From NCBI RefSeq assembly GCF_028206795.1, contig NZ_JAQLFJ010000016.1:1-35501 (forward strand): a DNA stretch of 35,501 nucleotides, in the 5' to 3' direction. Origin of the DNA: Collinsella aerofaciens. GTDB lineage: Bacteria > Actinomycetota > Coriobacteriia > Coriobacteriales > Coriobacteriaceae. Positions 8,007-17,825 of the stretch are shown here, piece after piece. Below the pieces are notes generated by a model, which saw only the letters and a list, made by a program, of their open reading frames with translations, was not told the DNA's origin and searched no databases. The position numbers were made by a program, and so were the translations under genes. Position 1 is the stretch's first letter; each line of letters starts with the position of its first letter.

Positions 8007-9512
8007 ATGGAGCGTGCAAGCGGCGTCCTCATGCCCGTCTCATCTCTGCCCGGACCATACGGAATCGGCGGCTTTGGCTGGAATGCCTACGACTTCGTCG
8101 ATTTTCTCGCCTCGTGCAAACAACATTACTGGCAGATTCTGCCCCTTACGACGACCAGCTATGGCGATTCGCCCTATCAGTCGTTCTCGGCCCGCGCAGG
8201 CAACCCCAACTTTATCGACTTTGCCGAGCTTATCGAGGCAGGGTATCTGGAGCAGCGCGATATCGATGGCGTGTATCTGGGATCCGACCCCAGCAATGTC
8301 GACTACGGTGCCATCTTTGGCGGCCGCCGTCAGATTCTCGACCGCGCCGCCGAGCGCTTTGCTGCCGACAAGCCGGCCGATTTCGATGACTTTATCCAGG
8401 CCAACGAGGACTGGCTCATCCCCTACTGTGAGTTCATGACCGTCAAAGAGGAGTGCGGTCTCAAGGCGTTTTGGGAGTGGCCCGCGGAACTCCGCACCCG
8501 TGGCGAAGCTTCCGCCAAGGTCTGCGCCGACCATCCGGCGCGTATGCTCTACCACCAGATGACGCAGTACTTCTTCGATCGCCAATGGAGCCGCCTCAAG
8601 GCCTATGCCAACGAGCACGACATTCTCATCATCGGCGACCTGCCCATCTATGTCTCGCGTGACTCCGTCGAGATGTGGGCGACGCCTGAGCTCTTTAAGA
8701 TCGATGCCGCCGGCAATCCCGTGAGCGTCGCCGGCACGCCGCCCGACCAGTTCTCGGCCACCGGCCAGTACTGGGGCAACCCCATCTACGACTGGGACGC
8801 CATGGAGTCCGACGGCTTTTCCTGGTGGGAGGGCCGCATTCGCGCCGCCCTCGACATGTACGACGTCATCCGCCTGGATCACTTCCGCGGCTTCGAGGCC
8901 TATTGGGAGGTGCCGTTCTCCTCGCCCGATTCGTCCTACGGTTCGTGGACGCAGGGGCCCGGCCTCAAGTTCTTCAAGACGCTCGAGGAAAAGCTCGGCA
9001 CGCTGCCCATCATCGCCGAGGACCTGGGCTTCCTCACCCCCGGCGTCATCGACATGCGCGACAACTCGGGCTTCCCCGGCATGAAGATCCTGCAGTTTGC
9101 CTTTGAGGGCACCAACTCGTACTACCTGCCGCATAACTACATCGCCAACACCGTCGCCTATGTGGGCACCCACGACAACGAGACGGCGCGCGGTTGGTTT
9201 GAGGGAACGGCCACCCCGCGTCAACGCGAGCAGGCAGCCCTGTACACCCATCAGCAGGCCGGCGAACCCATGGCAGATGCACTCAATCGCACCATCGCCG
9301 CCAGCGTGAGTGACACGTGCATCTACACCATGCAAGACCTGCTCAACTTGGGCAACGAGGCGCGCATCAACACCCCTGCCACGCTGGGCGGCAACTGGAC
9401 CTGGCGCATGCTCGACGGCGCCATCACCCGCGAGCTCGAGCACAAACTCACCGACTGGACCGAGACCTACTTCCGCATCCCGTCGGAAGCCGAAATCGAG
9501 CTTCCTCAATAG
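8007..9512 (+). CDS. malQ: 4-alpha-glucanotransferase (amylomaltase)
   Basis: A GH77 enzyme that transfers maltosyl and longer alpha-1,4-glucan units between maltodextrins, releasing glucose. It works with glucan phosphorylase in maltodextrin use. Motifs seen: SLPGPYGIGGFG near the N-terminus, RLDHFRGFEAYW (nucleophile Asp), IIAEDLGFLTPGV (acid/base Glu) and YVGTHDNETARGW (third carboxylate). About 501 residues, normal for the single-domain type. The ATG at 8007 is preferred, with GGTGAG 8 nt upstream; in-frame TTG (7992) and GTG (7995) starts are possible and would add 4-5 residues. glgP follows 128 bp downstream on the same strand. A GTTTAAAC operator precedes it. Confidence 0.95.
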   Translation: MERASGVLMPVSSLPGPYGIGGFGWNAYDFVDFLASCKQHYWQILPLTTTSYGDSPYQSFSARAGNPNFIDFAELIEAGYLEQRDIDGVYLGSDPSNVDYGAIFGGRRQILDRAAERFAADKPADFDDFIQANEDWLIPYCEFMTVKEECGLKAFWEWPAELRTRGEASAKVCADHPARMLYHQMTQYFFDRQWSRLKAYANEHDILIIGDLPIYVSRDSVEMWATPELFKIDAAGNPVSVAGTPPDQFSATGQYWGNPIYDWDAMESDGFSWWEGRIRAALDMYDVIRLDHFRGFEAYWEVPFSSPDSSYGSWTQGPGLKFFKTLEEKLGTLPIIAEDLGFLTPGVIDMRDNSGFPGMKILQFAFEGTNSYYLPHNYIANTVAYVGTHDNETARGWFEGTATPRQREQAALYTHQQAGEPMADALNRTIAASVSDTCIYTMQDLLNLGNEARINTPATLGGNWTWRMLDGAITRELEHKLTDWTETYFRIPSEAEIELPQ

Positions 9513-9560
9513 GAGTTACCGCGCCCGGCCCCTCCCCACCGTGCGGACGCGCTTGCTTTT

Positions 9561-9594
9561 CCCGCGCGAGGCCACCCCAATCCCCTCGCGCGGG
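9561..9594 (+). terminator. GC-rich hairpin between malQ and glgP
   Basis: Perfect 11-bp stem CCCGCGCGAGG (9561-9571) with CCTCGCGCGGG (9584-9594) around a 12-nt loop, followed by CTTCTTAT. The U-tract is weak, so it may be a partial terminator or an mRNA-stabilising hairpin rather than a full stop between the two genes. Confidence 0.55.
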
Positions 9595-9640
9595 CTTCTT
9601 ATGAATTGCAGACATGAAACAACCCATCACAGGAGAAAAC

Positions 9641-11908
<2,268 letters not shown>

Positions 11909-11936
11909 TTTCGCTTCCCTTACCCATCCTCCTGAG

Positions 11937-11969
11937 AAACGGAGTCGTGGCAACACGGCTCCGTTTTTT
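11937..11969 (+). terminator. Intrinsic terminator of glgP
   Basis: Stem AAACGGAGTCGTG (11937-11949) with CACGGCTCCGTTT (one G-T type mismatch) around GCAA, running into a TTTTTT tract at 11964-11969, 28 nt after the glgP stop. Confidence 0.92.
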
Positions 11970-12204
11970 GTGCCCGCACGTTACCCTGTGACCCGACTCG
12001 ACCAAACAATCTCAATCTATAACAACTACTCAATCAAAACGGCCCTACCCGTTACAGATCGAGACAAACGACCGGCCAGACAACCCCAACACAAAGAAAG
12101 GCTCCCCTCTCGCCCAGTGGACGGGAGGGGAGCCTTATATGTGACCGCGGCAAAAGGATGGCAATACCGCAGTCGCCCAAAGGGAGGGCCTGGATGCACC
12201 GGGC
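11970..12204. other. Intergenic stretch between convergent glgP and msmX
   Basis: Apart from the two terminators that bound it, this 235-bp stretch shows no supported gene, repeat or regulatory motif. An 80-codon open frame covers it but has no ribosome site and no recognisable features. Confidence 0.6.
12093..12134 (-). terminator. Intrinsic terminator of the ABC-importer operon
   Basis: Stem GGCTCCCCT (12100-12108) with AGGGGAGCC (12126-12134) and a partly paired inner part. Read on the minus strand it is followed by TTTCTTTG, 70 nt after the msmX stop. Confidence 0.85.
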
Positions 12205-13404
12205 CTAGATAAGGTTCTTGCCAGAGACCTTATCGAAGAGGTGGGTCGCGTTCTTCTCGAACTTGAACCAGATGGTGTCGCCAGCCTTGAGCGCGCCCTT
12301 GGCCTCGAGGTCGACGACGGGGATAATCAGAACAAACTGGCCGTCGGGAGCGGTCACGTGGACATGCTCGGTCGAGCCCATGAGCTCGGTCACCTCGACG
12401 GTACCCTGGAGCGCGCCCTCCTCGCCCTTGTCAGCAAGCAGGATCTGCTCGGGACGCACGCCGGCCGTAATCTCCTTCACGTCGCCGCCGTCCCAGTTGA
12501 GGGCAAGTTGAGCGCAAGTCTCGGGGGCGAGTGCCACGTTCATATCCTCGGTCTTGACGGTAAAGCCGTTGCCCGAGCGCACCAGCTGGGCATCGAAGAA
12601 GTTCATCTGCGGCACGCCGATGAAGCCGGCGACGAAGATGTTCGCGGGATGGTTGAAGACCTCCTGCGGCGTGGCGATCTGCTGGACGACGCCGTCCTTC
12701 ATGACCACGATACGGTCGCCAAGGGTCATGGCCTCGGTCTGGTCGTGAGTAACATAAATGAACGTGCCCTTGATCTCGTGGCGCAGCTTAATGAGCTCGG
12801 CACGCATCTGGTTACGAAGCTTGGCGTCCAGGTTGGACAGCGGCTCGTCCATCAGGAAGACCTTGGGGTCACGCACGATGGCGCGGCCGATAGCGACACG
12901 CTGGCGCTGGCCGCCGGAGAGTGCCTTGGGCTTACGGTCGAGGTACTCGGTAATGCCCAGAATCTCGGCAGCAGAGCGAACCTTGCGATCGATCTCGTCC
13001 TTGGGAACCTTCTTGAGCTCGAGCGTAAATGCCATGTTCTCGTACACCGTCATATTGGGGTACAGAGCGTAGCTCTGGAACACCATGGCGATGTCGCGGT
13101 CCTTGGGCGCCACGTCGTTGACACGCTTGCCGTCGATGAGCACATCGCCCGAGGTAATGTCCTCCAGGCCGGCGACCATGCGCATCGTCGTGGACTTACC
13201 GCAGCCAGAGGGGCCAACGAGGACGACGAACTCCTGGTCGTGAACGGTGAGGTTGAAGTCCTCTACAGCGAGCACACCGTCCTCGGTAACCTTGAGGTTG
13301 TGCTTCTTCTCCTCGGTCTTCTTCTTTTTGCCAAAGAAGCCCTTCTTTTTTGACTCGTTGTTGGGATACACCTTCTGAACATGTTTGAGAACGATCTCGG
13401 CCAT
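12205..13404 (-). CDS. msmX: Sugar ABC transporter ATP-binding protein (MsmX/UgpC type)
   Basis: The cytoplasmic ATPase of CUT1 carbohydrate importers. Seen: Walker A GPSGCGKST, Q-loop, signature LSGGQRQR, Walker B VFLMDEPLSNLD, switch His in YVTHDQTEAM, and a C-terminal OB/TOBE-type regulatory domain of about 140 residues. 399 residues in total, slightly long. The extra length is a Lys-rich insert at about residues 17-40 (KKKGFFGKKKKTEEKKHNLK), between the first strand and the region before Walker A, which is not part of the usual family fold. It is the last gene of the operon behind two permeases, separated by a stable hairpin (13422-13448). MsmX-type ATPases often serve several importers, so this one may energise other sugar permeases as well (inference). 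Confidence 0.94.
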   Translation of the reverse strand: MAEIVLKHVQKVYPNNESKKKGFFGKKKKTEEKKHNLKVTEDGVLAVEDFNLTVHDQEFVVLVGPSGCGKSTTMRMVAGLEDITSGDVLIDGKRVNDVAPKDRDIAMVFQSYALYPNMTVYENMAFTLELKKVPKDEIDRKVRSAAEILGITEYLDRKPKALSGGQRQRVAIGRAIVRDPKVFLMDEPLSNLDAKLRNQMRAELIKLRHEIKGTFIYVTHDQTEAMTLGDRIVVMKDGVVQQIATPQEVFNHPANIFVAGFIGVPQMNFFDAQLVRSGNGFTVKTEDMNVALAPETCAQLALNWDGGDVKEITAGVRPEQILLADKGEEGALQGTVEVTELMGSTEHVHVTAPDGQFVLIIPVVDLEAKGALKAGDTIWFKFEKNATHLFDKVSGKNLI

Positions 13405-13421
13405 GTCTCTACCTTTCGATA

Positions 13422-13448
13422 TGCGGCGCCGCGCTGAGGGGCGCCGCA
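13422..13448 (-). other. Intercistronic hairpin between permease gene and msmX
   Basis: Perfect 9-bp stem TGCGGCGCC/GGCGCCGCA with a 9-nt loop and no T-run. It sits in the 68-bp gap before msmX and likely affects mRNA processing or stability rather than ending transcription. Confidence 0.6.
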
Positions 13449-13472
13449 GAAACTTGCAAAACAGTTACGGCA

Positions 13473-14312
13473 TCAGCCCTTGACGGCACCTGCCACCACG
13501 CCGTCGATGATGTACTTCTGACAGAGGATGTACATGATAACGATGGGGATAACGACCATCATGATGCAGGCCATCATGGGGCCGAGCTCGACGTGGCCGT
13601 AGCCGCCGCGGAAGTACTGGATCAAGATAGGAATGGTCTTGTACTTGGTGGAGTCGAGCGTAAGGTAGGGCAGCAGATAGTCGTTCCAGACCCACATGGT
13701 CTCGAGGATGCCGACCGAAAGATAGGTGGGCTTCATGATGGGAAGGACGATCTTAAAGAACACCTGGACCGGGTTGCAGCCATCAATCATGGCCGCCTCC
13801 TCGATCTCGAGCGGGATGTTCTTTACAAAACCGGCGAACATAAAGACCGCCAGGCCCGCGCCAAAGCCGAGGTAGATAAAGCAGATGTTGAACGGCGTGT
13901 TGAAGCCGATGCGGTCCGCCAAATTGGACAGCGTGAACATGAGCATCTGGAACGGCACGACCATCGAGAACACGAACAGGTAATAGAAGAAGTTCGAGAT
14001 CTTGTTGTTGACACGAACCACGTACCAAGCGCACATGGAGCAGCACACCAAGATCAGCACGACCGACGTGACCGTGATGATGAGCGAGTACATAAATGCC
14101 GAGGCAAAGCCCTGCTCGTTAAGGGCGTGCATGTAGTTTGCGAGGCCGTTGAACGTCTCGGGCGTGAGCAGATCGAATGCCGTGGTGGTGCTGATTGCGG
14201 TCGCTTTCTTAAAAGAATTAAGCGCAATCATGAACACGGGGTAGATCCACGCGAGCGACAGGATCGTAAAGAAAATCGAGAGCGCGCGGTTGATAACCTT
14301 ATCGCGTTTCAT
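13473..14312 (-). CDS. Carbohydrate ABC transporter permease (MalG/LacG type)
   Basis: A CUT1 inner-membrane permease subunit of 279 residues with six predicted membrane segments, starting with a hydrophobic stretch at about residues 12-32. The EAA loop that docks to the ATPase is clear (EIEEAAMIDGCNPVQVFFKIVLP). The C-terminus (IIDGVVAGAVKG) is typical of MalG-type subunits. Its ATG overlaps the stop of the upstream permease by one base (TAATG) and has a strong AAGGAGGTG ribosome site, so the two are translationally coupled. Substrate is not readable from the sequence; the surrounding alpha-glucan genes favour a malto-oligosaccharide or similar sugar. Confidence 0.93.
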   Translation of the reverse strand: MKRDKVINRALSIFFTILSLAWIYPVFMIALNSFKKATAISTTTAFDLLTPETFNGLANYMHALNEQGFASAFMYSLIITVTSVVLILVCCSMCAWYVVRVNNKISNFFYYLFVFSMVVPFQMLMFTLSNLADRIGFNTPFNICFIYLGFGAGLAVFMFAGFVKNIPLEIEEAAMIDGCNPVQVFFKIVLPIMKPTYLSVGILETMWVWNDYLLPYLTLDSTKYKTIPILIQYFRGGYGHVELGPMMACIMMVVIPIVIMYILCQKYIIDGVVAGAVKG

Positions 14313-15166
14313 TACTGCTGCACCTCCTTGGACCTCGTGGCCTTAAGCTGGATCATGGAGATGGCCACGACCAGGATGCAGAAGATAACCGCCTTGGCCT
14401 GACCAATGCCCTGCCATGCGATACCGGCACGCGAATAGAACGTGTTGTAGATGTTCAGGGCGAGCATCTCGGTGGAGTGCGCGGGGGCGCCGCCGGTAAG
14501 GGCGAGGTTCTGGTCGAACAGCTTAAAGCCGTTGGTGATGGACAGGAACAGGCAGATGGTGATGGTCGGCATCAGGTTAGGGATCTTAACCTTCCAAAAC
14601 GTCTGCCATGCCGTAGCGCCGTCGACCTTGGCGGCCTCGATGTAATCGGACGGAATGGACTGCAGACCAGCGATGTAGATGATCATCATGTAGCCGACCT
14701 GCTGCCACAGGGTCAGGATGATAAGGCCCCAGAAGCCAGCAGCAGAGTTAAGAGCGATGAGCTGGGCGCCCACGTTGGAGAGCAGGCAGTTGATCAGAAT
14801 CTGCCAAATGTAGCCCAGCACGATGCCGCCGATCAGGTTAGGCATAAAGAAGATCGTACGGAAGATGTTGGTGCCTTTGAGCGCCTTGCGGGTGAGCGCC
14901 TGCGCAATGGCCAGGGCGATCACGTTGATGAGCACCGTCGACAGGAAGGCAAACGCCACGGTAAAGAAGAACGACGTGGCAAACTGCGGATCGGACAGTG
15001 CGCGCACGTAGTTCTCGATACCGACAAAGTGCGTATTGTTGATGGTAATAAACTGGCAGAACGAGAGATAGAAGCCCTGGATAAAGGGAATCACGAACCC
15101 GATCATAAACGCCAGGCACGTGGGCAGCATAAAGAGCGGCCACCAGCGCTTGAGTGCTTTGCCCAT
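14312..15166 (-). CDS. Carbohydrate ABC transporter permease (MalF/LacF type)
   Basis: The partner permease, 284 residues, with a short cytoplasmic N-terminus (MGKALKRWW) and six membrane segments as in short MalF-type proteins. The EAA loop is DYIEAAKVDGATAWQTFWKVKIPNL. AAGGA lies about 8 nt before the ATG. It is separated from the upstream binding-protein gene by 87 bp containing a very stable hairpin, and overlaps the next permease gene by one base. Forms the membrane channel with the 13473-14312 product. Confidence 0.93.
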   Translation of the reverse strand: MGKALKRWWPLFMLPTCLAFMIGFVIPFIQGFYLSFCQFITINNTHFVGIENYVRALSDPQFATSFFFTVAFAFLSTVLINVIALAIAQALTRKALKGTNIFRTIFFMPNLIGGIVLGYIWQILINCLLSNVGAQLIALNSAAGFWGLIILTLWQQVGYMMIIYIAGLQSIPSDYIEAAKVDGATAWQTFWKVKIPNLMPTITICLFLSITNGFKLFDQNLALTGGAPAHSTEMLALNIYNTFYSRAGIAWQGIGQAKAVIFCILVVAISMIQLKATRSKEVQQ

Positions 15167-15186
15167 AGAAGGGTCCTTTCAATATG

Positions 15187-15222
15187 CAGGGGGCGGGCAA
15201 ACCAACGTCTGCCCGCCCCCTG
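15187..15222 (-). other. Intercistronic hairpin after the binding-protein gene
   Basis: Perfect 13-bp GC-rich stem (15187-15199 with 15210-15222) and a 10-nt loop, between the binding-protein and permease genes. There is no T-run. By analogy with malE-malF it may protect the binding-protein message so that this subunit is made in excess (inference). Confidence 0.75.
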
Positions 15223-15253
15223 TCGCTAATCAGATAGCTTGGGCAGCAACTAC

Positions 15254-16570
15254 TTACTCGGAAGCAGCCTTCTCGGTCTTCCAGCCATCGACGAAGGCGT
15301 TCTTGACGCCGTCCCACTTGCTGTTGTCGGCAGCATAGGCAATCAGAGCCTGCTTGAGGTTCTTCTTCCACTCCTCAGAGGGGATGTAGACGAAGTCCCA
15401 AGCGACGGTCTTCTTGCCGTCCTTGGCCATGGCAACGGCCTGCTGCGAGAAGACGTTGGTGGTTTCCTTGGCGCTCTTGAACGGGGCGGTCAGACCCATC
15501 TTGTCAGCGATGATGCTGGTGGCGGTGTCAGAAGTGACGCACCAATACATGAAGTCCTCGGTGGCCTTCTGGGCATCCTCGGAAGCCTGGGAGCTGACGC
15601 ACCAGTAGTTCTCGCCGCCGGAGCACAGGCCCTGGTTCTCTTCGCCGTCGACACCGATGTAGATGGGCATCATGCCAATCTGATCGTCGGTCATGCCGGC
15701 CTTGGTGAGGTCAGCGTAAGCCCAGGAGCCGTTCTGATAGAAGACGGCCTTGCCGGTTGCGAACTCGTTGGTGGCGTCGTCGCCAGTCTTGGAAGCAAGC
15801 TGCGAAGGATCGCAGGTGGAGTCGGTGATATACAGGTCGAAAATCTGCTTGAAGTTGTCGAGATACTCGCCCTTGATCTCGTCGTCCTCCTGGTTGTGCT
15901 CCTTCTCGAACTCGTAGTAGAGCGGGAGGTTGGCGAGGTGGGTGGTGTAGCGCCAGCTGGAGGAGTCATCCATGCCAGCAGAAGTGAAGGCACCCTCAAT
16001 GCCGAGCTCGTCCTTGCGGGCCTGGATGTCGTCGGCACAAGCCTTCAGCTTGTCGAAGGAGTTGATGTCCTCGGCCTTGTAGCCAGCCTTCTCGAGCAGC
16101 TGCTTGTTGTAGATGATGCCGTAGCTCTCCTGGACCCAGTCGATACCCAGATCCTTGCCATCGGACTGCAGAGCCAGGGAGTCGTCAATGAGCTCACCGC
16201 GGAGCTTGGTATCGGACAGGTCGGCGCAGTAATCCTTCCAGTTCTTAAGACCGGTGGGGCCGTTGACCTGGAACAGGGTCGGAGCGGAGCTCTTGGACAT
16301 CTCGGACTTGAGCTTCTCCTCGTAAGTGTTGGAGGCGGCGGTCACGATCTTGACCTCGACGCCCTTCTCCTTCTTATAGGCCTTGGCGATCTCCTTCCAC
16401 TCCTTGTCGACCTCGGGCTTGAATTGGAGGAAGTAGACCTCGGCAGCGTCACCAGAAGCAGAGGAGCCGGAGCCGGCAGAACCACCGCAGCCCACGAGAC
16501 CCAGACCAAGCACCGCAGCCGCGGAACCAGCAAAGCCCAAGAACTGCCTTCTGCTCATTTCGTTCTTCAT
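15254..16570 (-). CDS. Sugar-binding lipoprotein of ABC importer (family 1 SBP)
   Basis: The extracellular solute-binding subunit, 438 residues. The N-terminus has a twin-arginine motif (SRRQFLGFAG), a hydrophobic stretch and the lipobox LVGC, so it is a lipid-anchored protein possibly exported by Tat. A Gly/Ser-rich spacer follows, then an extracellular binding domain with aromatic residues expected for sugar stacking (WVQESYGIIYN, FYQNGSWAY, GGENYWCVSS). The start at 16570 has GGGTGG 7 nt upstream; an ATG six codons earlier is possible. It is the first gene of the importer operon, with candidate GntR operators upstream. The exact sugar is unknown; alpha-glucosides are favoured by context only. 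Confidence 0.92.
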   Translation of the reverse strand: MKNEMSRRQFLGFAGSAAAVLGLGLVGCGGSAGSGSSASGDAAEVYFLQFKPEVDKEWKEIAKAYKKEKGVEVKIVTAASNTYEEKLKSEMSKSSAPTLFQVNGPTGLKNWKDYCADLSDTKLRGELIDDSLALQSDGKDLGIDWVQESYGIIYNKQLLEKAGYKAEDINSFDKLKACADDIQARKDELGIEGAFTSAGMDDSSSWRYTTHLANLPLYYEFEKEHNQEDDEIKGEYLDNFKQIFDLYITDSTCDPSQLASKTGDDATNEFATGKAVFYQNGSWAYADLTKAGMTDDQIGMMPIYIGVDGEENQGLCSGGENYWCVSSQASEDAQKATEDFMYWCVTSDTATSIIADKMGLTAPFKSAKETTNVFSQQAVAMAKDGKKTVAWDFVYIPSEEWKKNLKQALIAYAADNSKWDGVKNAFVDGWKTEKAASE

Positions 16571-16676
16571 TACAATCCACCCTTTCACACCGTGGCGGCA
16601 CCCTTTGCCGCCGCCTTCGGAGATTGGCTCGGGGACTTTGCCCCTTTTGCTGATTTGTACAATACGCTATTTGGCT

Positions 16677-16763
16677 AGTTGTTTGAACAAGTATTACTAG
16701 AGCGGTAGAAAAACATCGGTGAACGGTAATTTCAACTTGATACTTGACAAGTTTTGTATAAAC
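16677..16763 (-). promoter_or_regulatory. Operator cluster upstream of the ABC-importer operon
   Basis: Three palindromic AT-rich sites lie in the 300-bp gap between the binding-protein gene and the GntR gene: TTGTTTGAACAA (16679-16690), ACTTGACAAGT (16742-16752) and TTGTATAAACAA (16754-16765 region). The last contains GTATAAAC (16756-16763), which fits the HutC consensus GTNTANAC; the first differs from it at one position. Several -10-like hexamers are present and no single promoter can be chosen. Regulation by the adjacent GntR protein is inferred. Confidence 0.5.
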
Positions 16764-16786
16764 AATTATTTGTTATCGAATATAGA

Positions 16787-16835
16787 GAAAACGCCCGGTC
16801 AAGCCGATGCATCGTCGGTTTGACCGGGCGTTTTC
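16787..16835 (-). terminator. Terminator of the GntR-family gene
   Basis: Perfect 16-bp stem (16787-16802 with 16820-16835, GAAAACGCCCGGTCAA and its complement) with a partly paired inner loop. The outer A/T bases give a GTTTTCTC tract on the minus strand. It lies 42 nt after the GntR stop and separates it from the importer operon. Confidence 0.88.
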
Positions 16836-16876
16836 GCTTTGAGGGCATGAGTCTCGTCAGGCTGCGAGCTAGCCGG

Positions 16877-17596
16877 CTATCGCTTGGAGTTGACGCGGTA
16901 GTGGAAGATCTCGGGGTGCGTACGGGCGTGCGTGACCTCGAACAAGATGCCGTCCGAGGTGTACGATTGGCTCTCCATAACGGCGACGCAGTTGTACTTA
17001 CCAAGGTCCAAGTAGCTGCAGTCCTCATCGTTGGCGAGCTCGACACTCACCGTACGACGACTCGCCATCACTTTGACGCCGCGCTTGTGCTCCAGATAGT
17101 CGTAAATTGACCTTGCGGCGATCTCGGGTGTCAGGCCTTTGGCGATCGACTCCAGAAAATAGCCGTGGTCCACCTGGCGCGCGCTGCCGTTGAGGCTACG
17201 GACGCGCACCACGCGAATCAACTTCTCGCCCACCTTAAAGCCCAGGCGACGAGAGAGTTGCTCGGTGCAGACCAGATGTTCAAAAGACTTAACGTCCGTC
17301 GATGCAACGGCATTGTTGCGCTTTGCAAACTCGCCAAACGACTCAACCTCTTCGAGTGCGCCCAACATGTCGGTTTCGCCCTTAAGCCAAATAACGCGCA
17401 CGCCCTTGCCGTGTATGGGCTGCACAAACATCCCGTCGGCCAGCATGCTCAAAGCGCGGCGGACGGTATTGCGCGTGCAGCCAAATTCCGCGGTCAGCTC
17501 GGCTTCGGTTGGCAGCATCTCCTGAAACGCATAGGTCCCATTAATGATGCGCGAGCGTATTTCTCGGTAGATTCCTTCGTATATCGCTTTTGGCAT
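16877..17596 (-). CDS. GntR-family (HutC/TreR-like) transcriptional regulator
   Basis: A 239-residue regulator with an N-terminal winged helix (residues about 5-70: IYREIRSRIINGTYAFQEML, PTEAELTAEFGCTRNTVRRAL, then the wing QPIHGKGVRV) and a C-terminal UTRA ligand domain (DHGYFLESIAKGL, VKVMASRRTVSVELAN). The layout and wing are typical of HutC/TreR proteins that sense sugars or sugar phosphates. GAGGTGA lies 5 nt before the ATG. It lies between the ABC operon (same strand, downstream) and the divergent PTS-phosphatase gene; GTNTANAC sites occur in front of all of these and of malQ. It is therefore the likely local regulator of alpha-glucan uptake, possibly sensing the phosphorylated sugar made by the PTS (inference). 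Confidence 0.92.
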   Translation of the reverse strand: MPKAIYEGIYREIRSRIINGTYAFQEMLPTEAELTAEFGCTRNTVRRALSMLADGMFVQPIHGKGVRVIWLKGETDMLGALEEVESFGEFAKRNNAVASTDVKSFEHLVCTEQLSRRLGFKVGEKLIRVVRVRSLNGSARQVDHGYFLESIAKGLTPEIAARSIYDYLEHKRGVKVMASRRTVSVELANDEDCSYLDLGKYNCVAVMESQSYTSDGILFEVTHARTHPEIFHYRVNSKR

Positions 17597-17652
17597 TGTT
17601 TCACCTCTACATTATTCATTTCCGGCTAGGCACGATAGCATTTCTTAAAGTT

Positions 17653-17782
17653 GTTTAAACCGAATATCGGTAAAGCGACAGGATTTAACCGTTGACGGTT
17701 TTTGTCATGCCCAAATCGGTTTCGCTCAAAACTGCCGGTACGACAATCGTCTGGTCCTCTACAATGAATCCATTGTTTAAAC
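17653..17782. promoter_or_regulatory. Divergent GntR/PTS control region with two GTTTAAAC sites
   Basis: GTTTAAAC occurs at 17653-17660 (57 bp before the GntR start, fit for autoregulation) and at 17775-17782 (both preceded by TT). The second lies just after a good -10 hexamer TACAAT (17759-17764) for the PTS gene, where a bound repressor would block the polymerase. A TTGACG hexamer at about 17691 has no matching -10 at the right distance. Both sites match GTNTANAC. Confidence 0.6.
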
Positions 17783-17825
17783 GTTTCCCCACGCGCAACG
17801 CGCCTCGATATTCGGAAGGCAGAAC

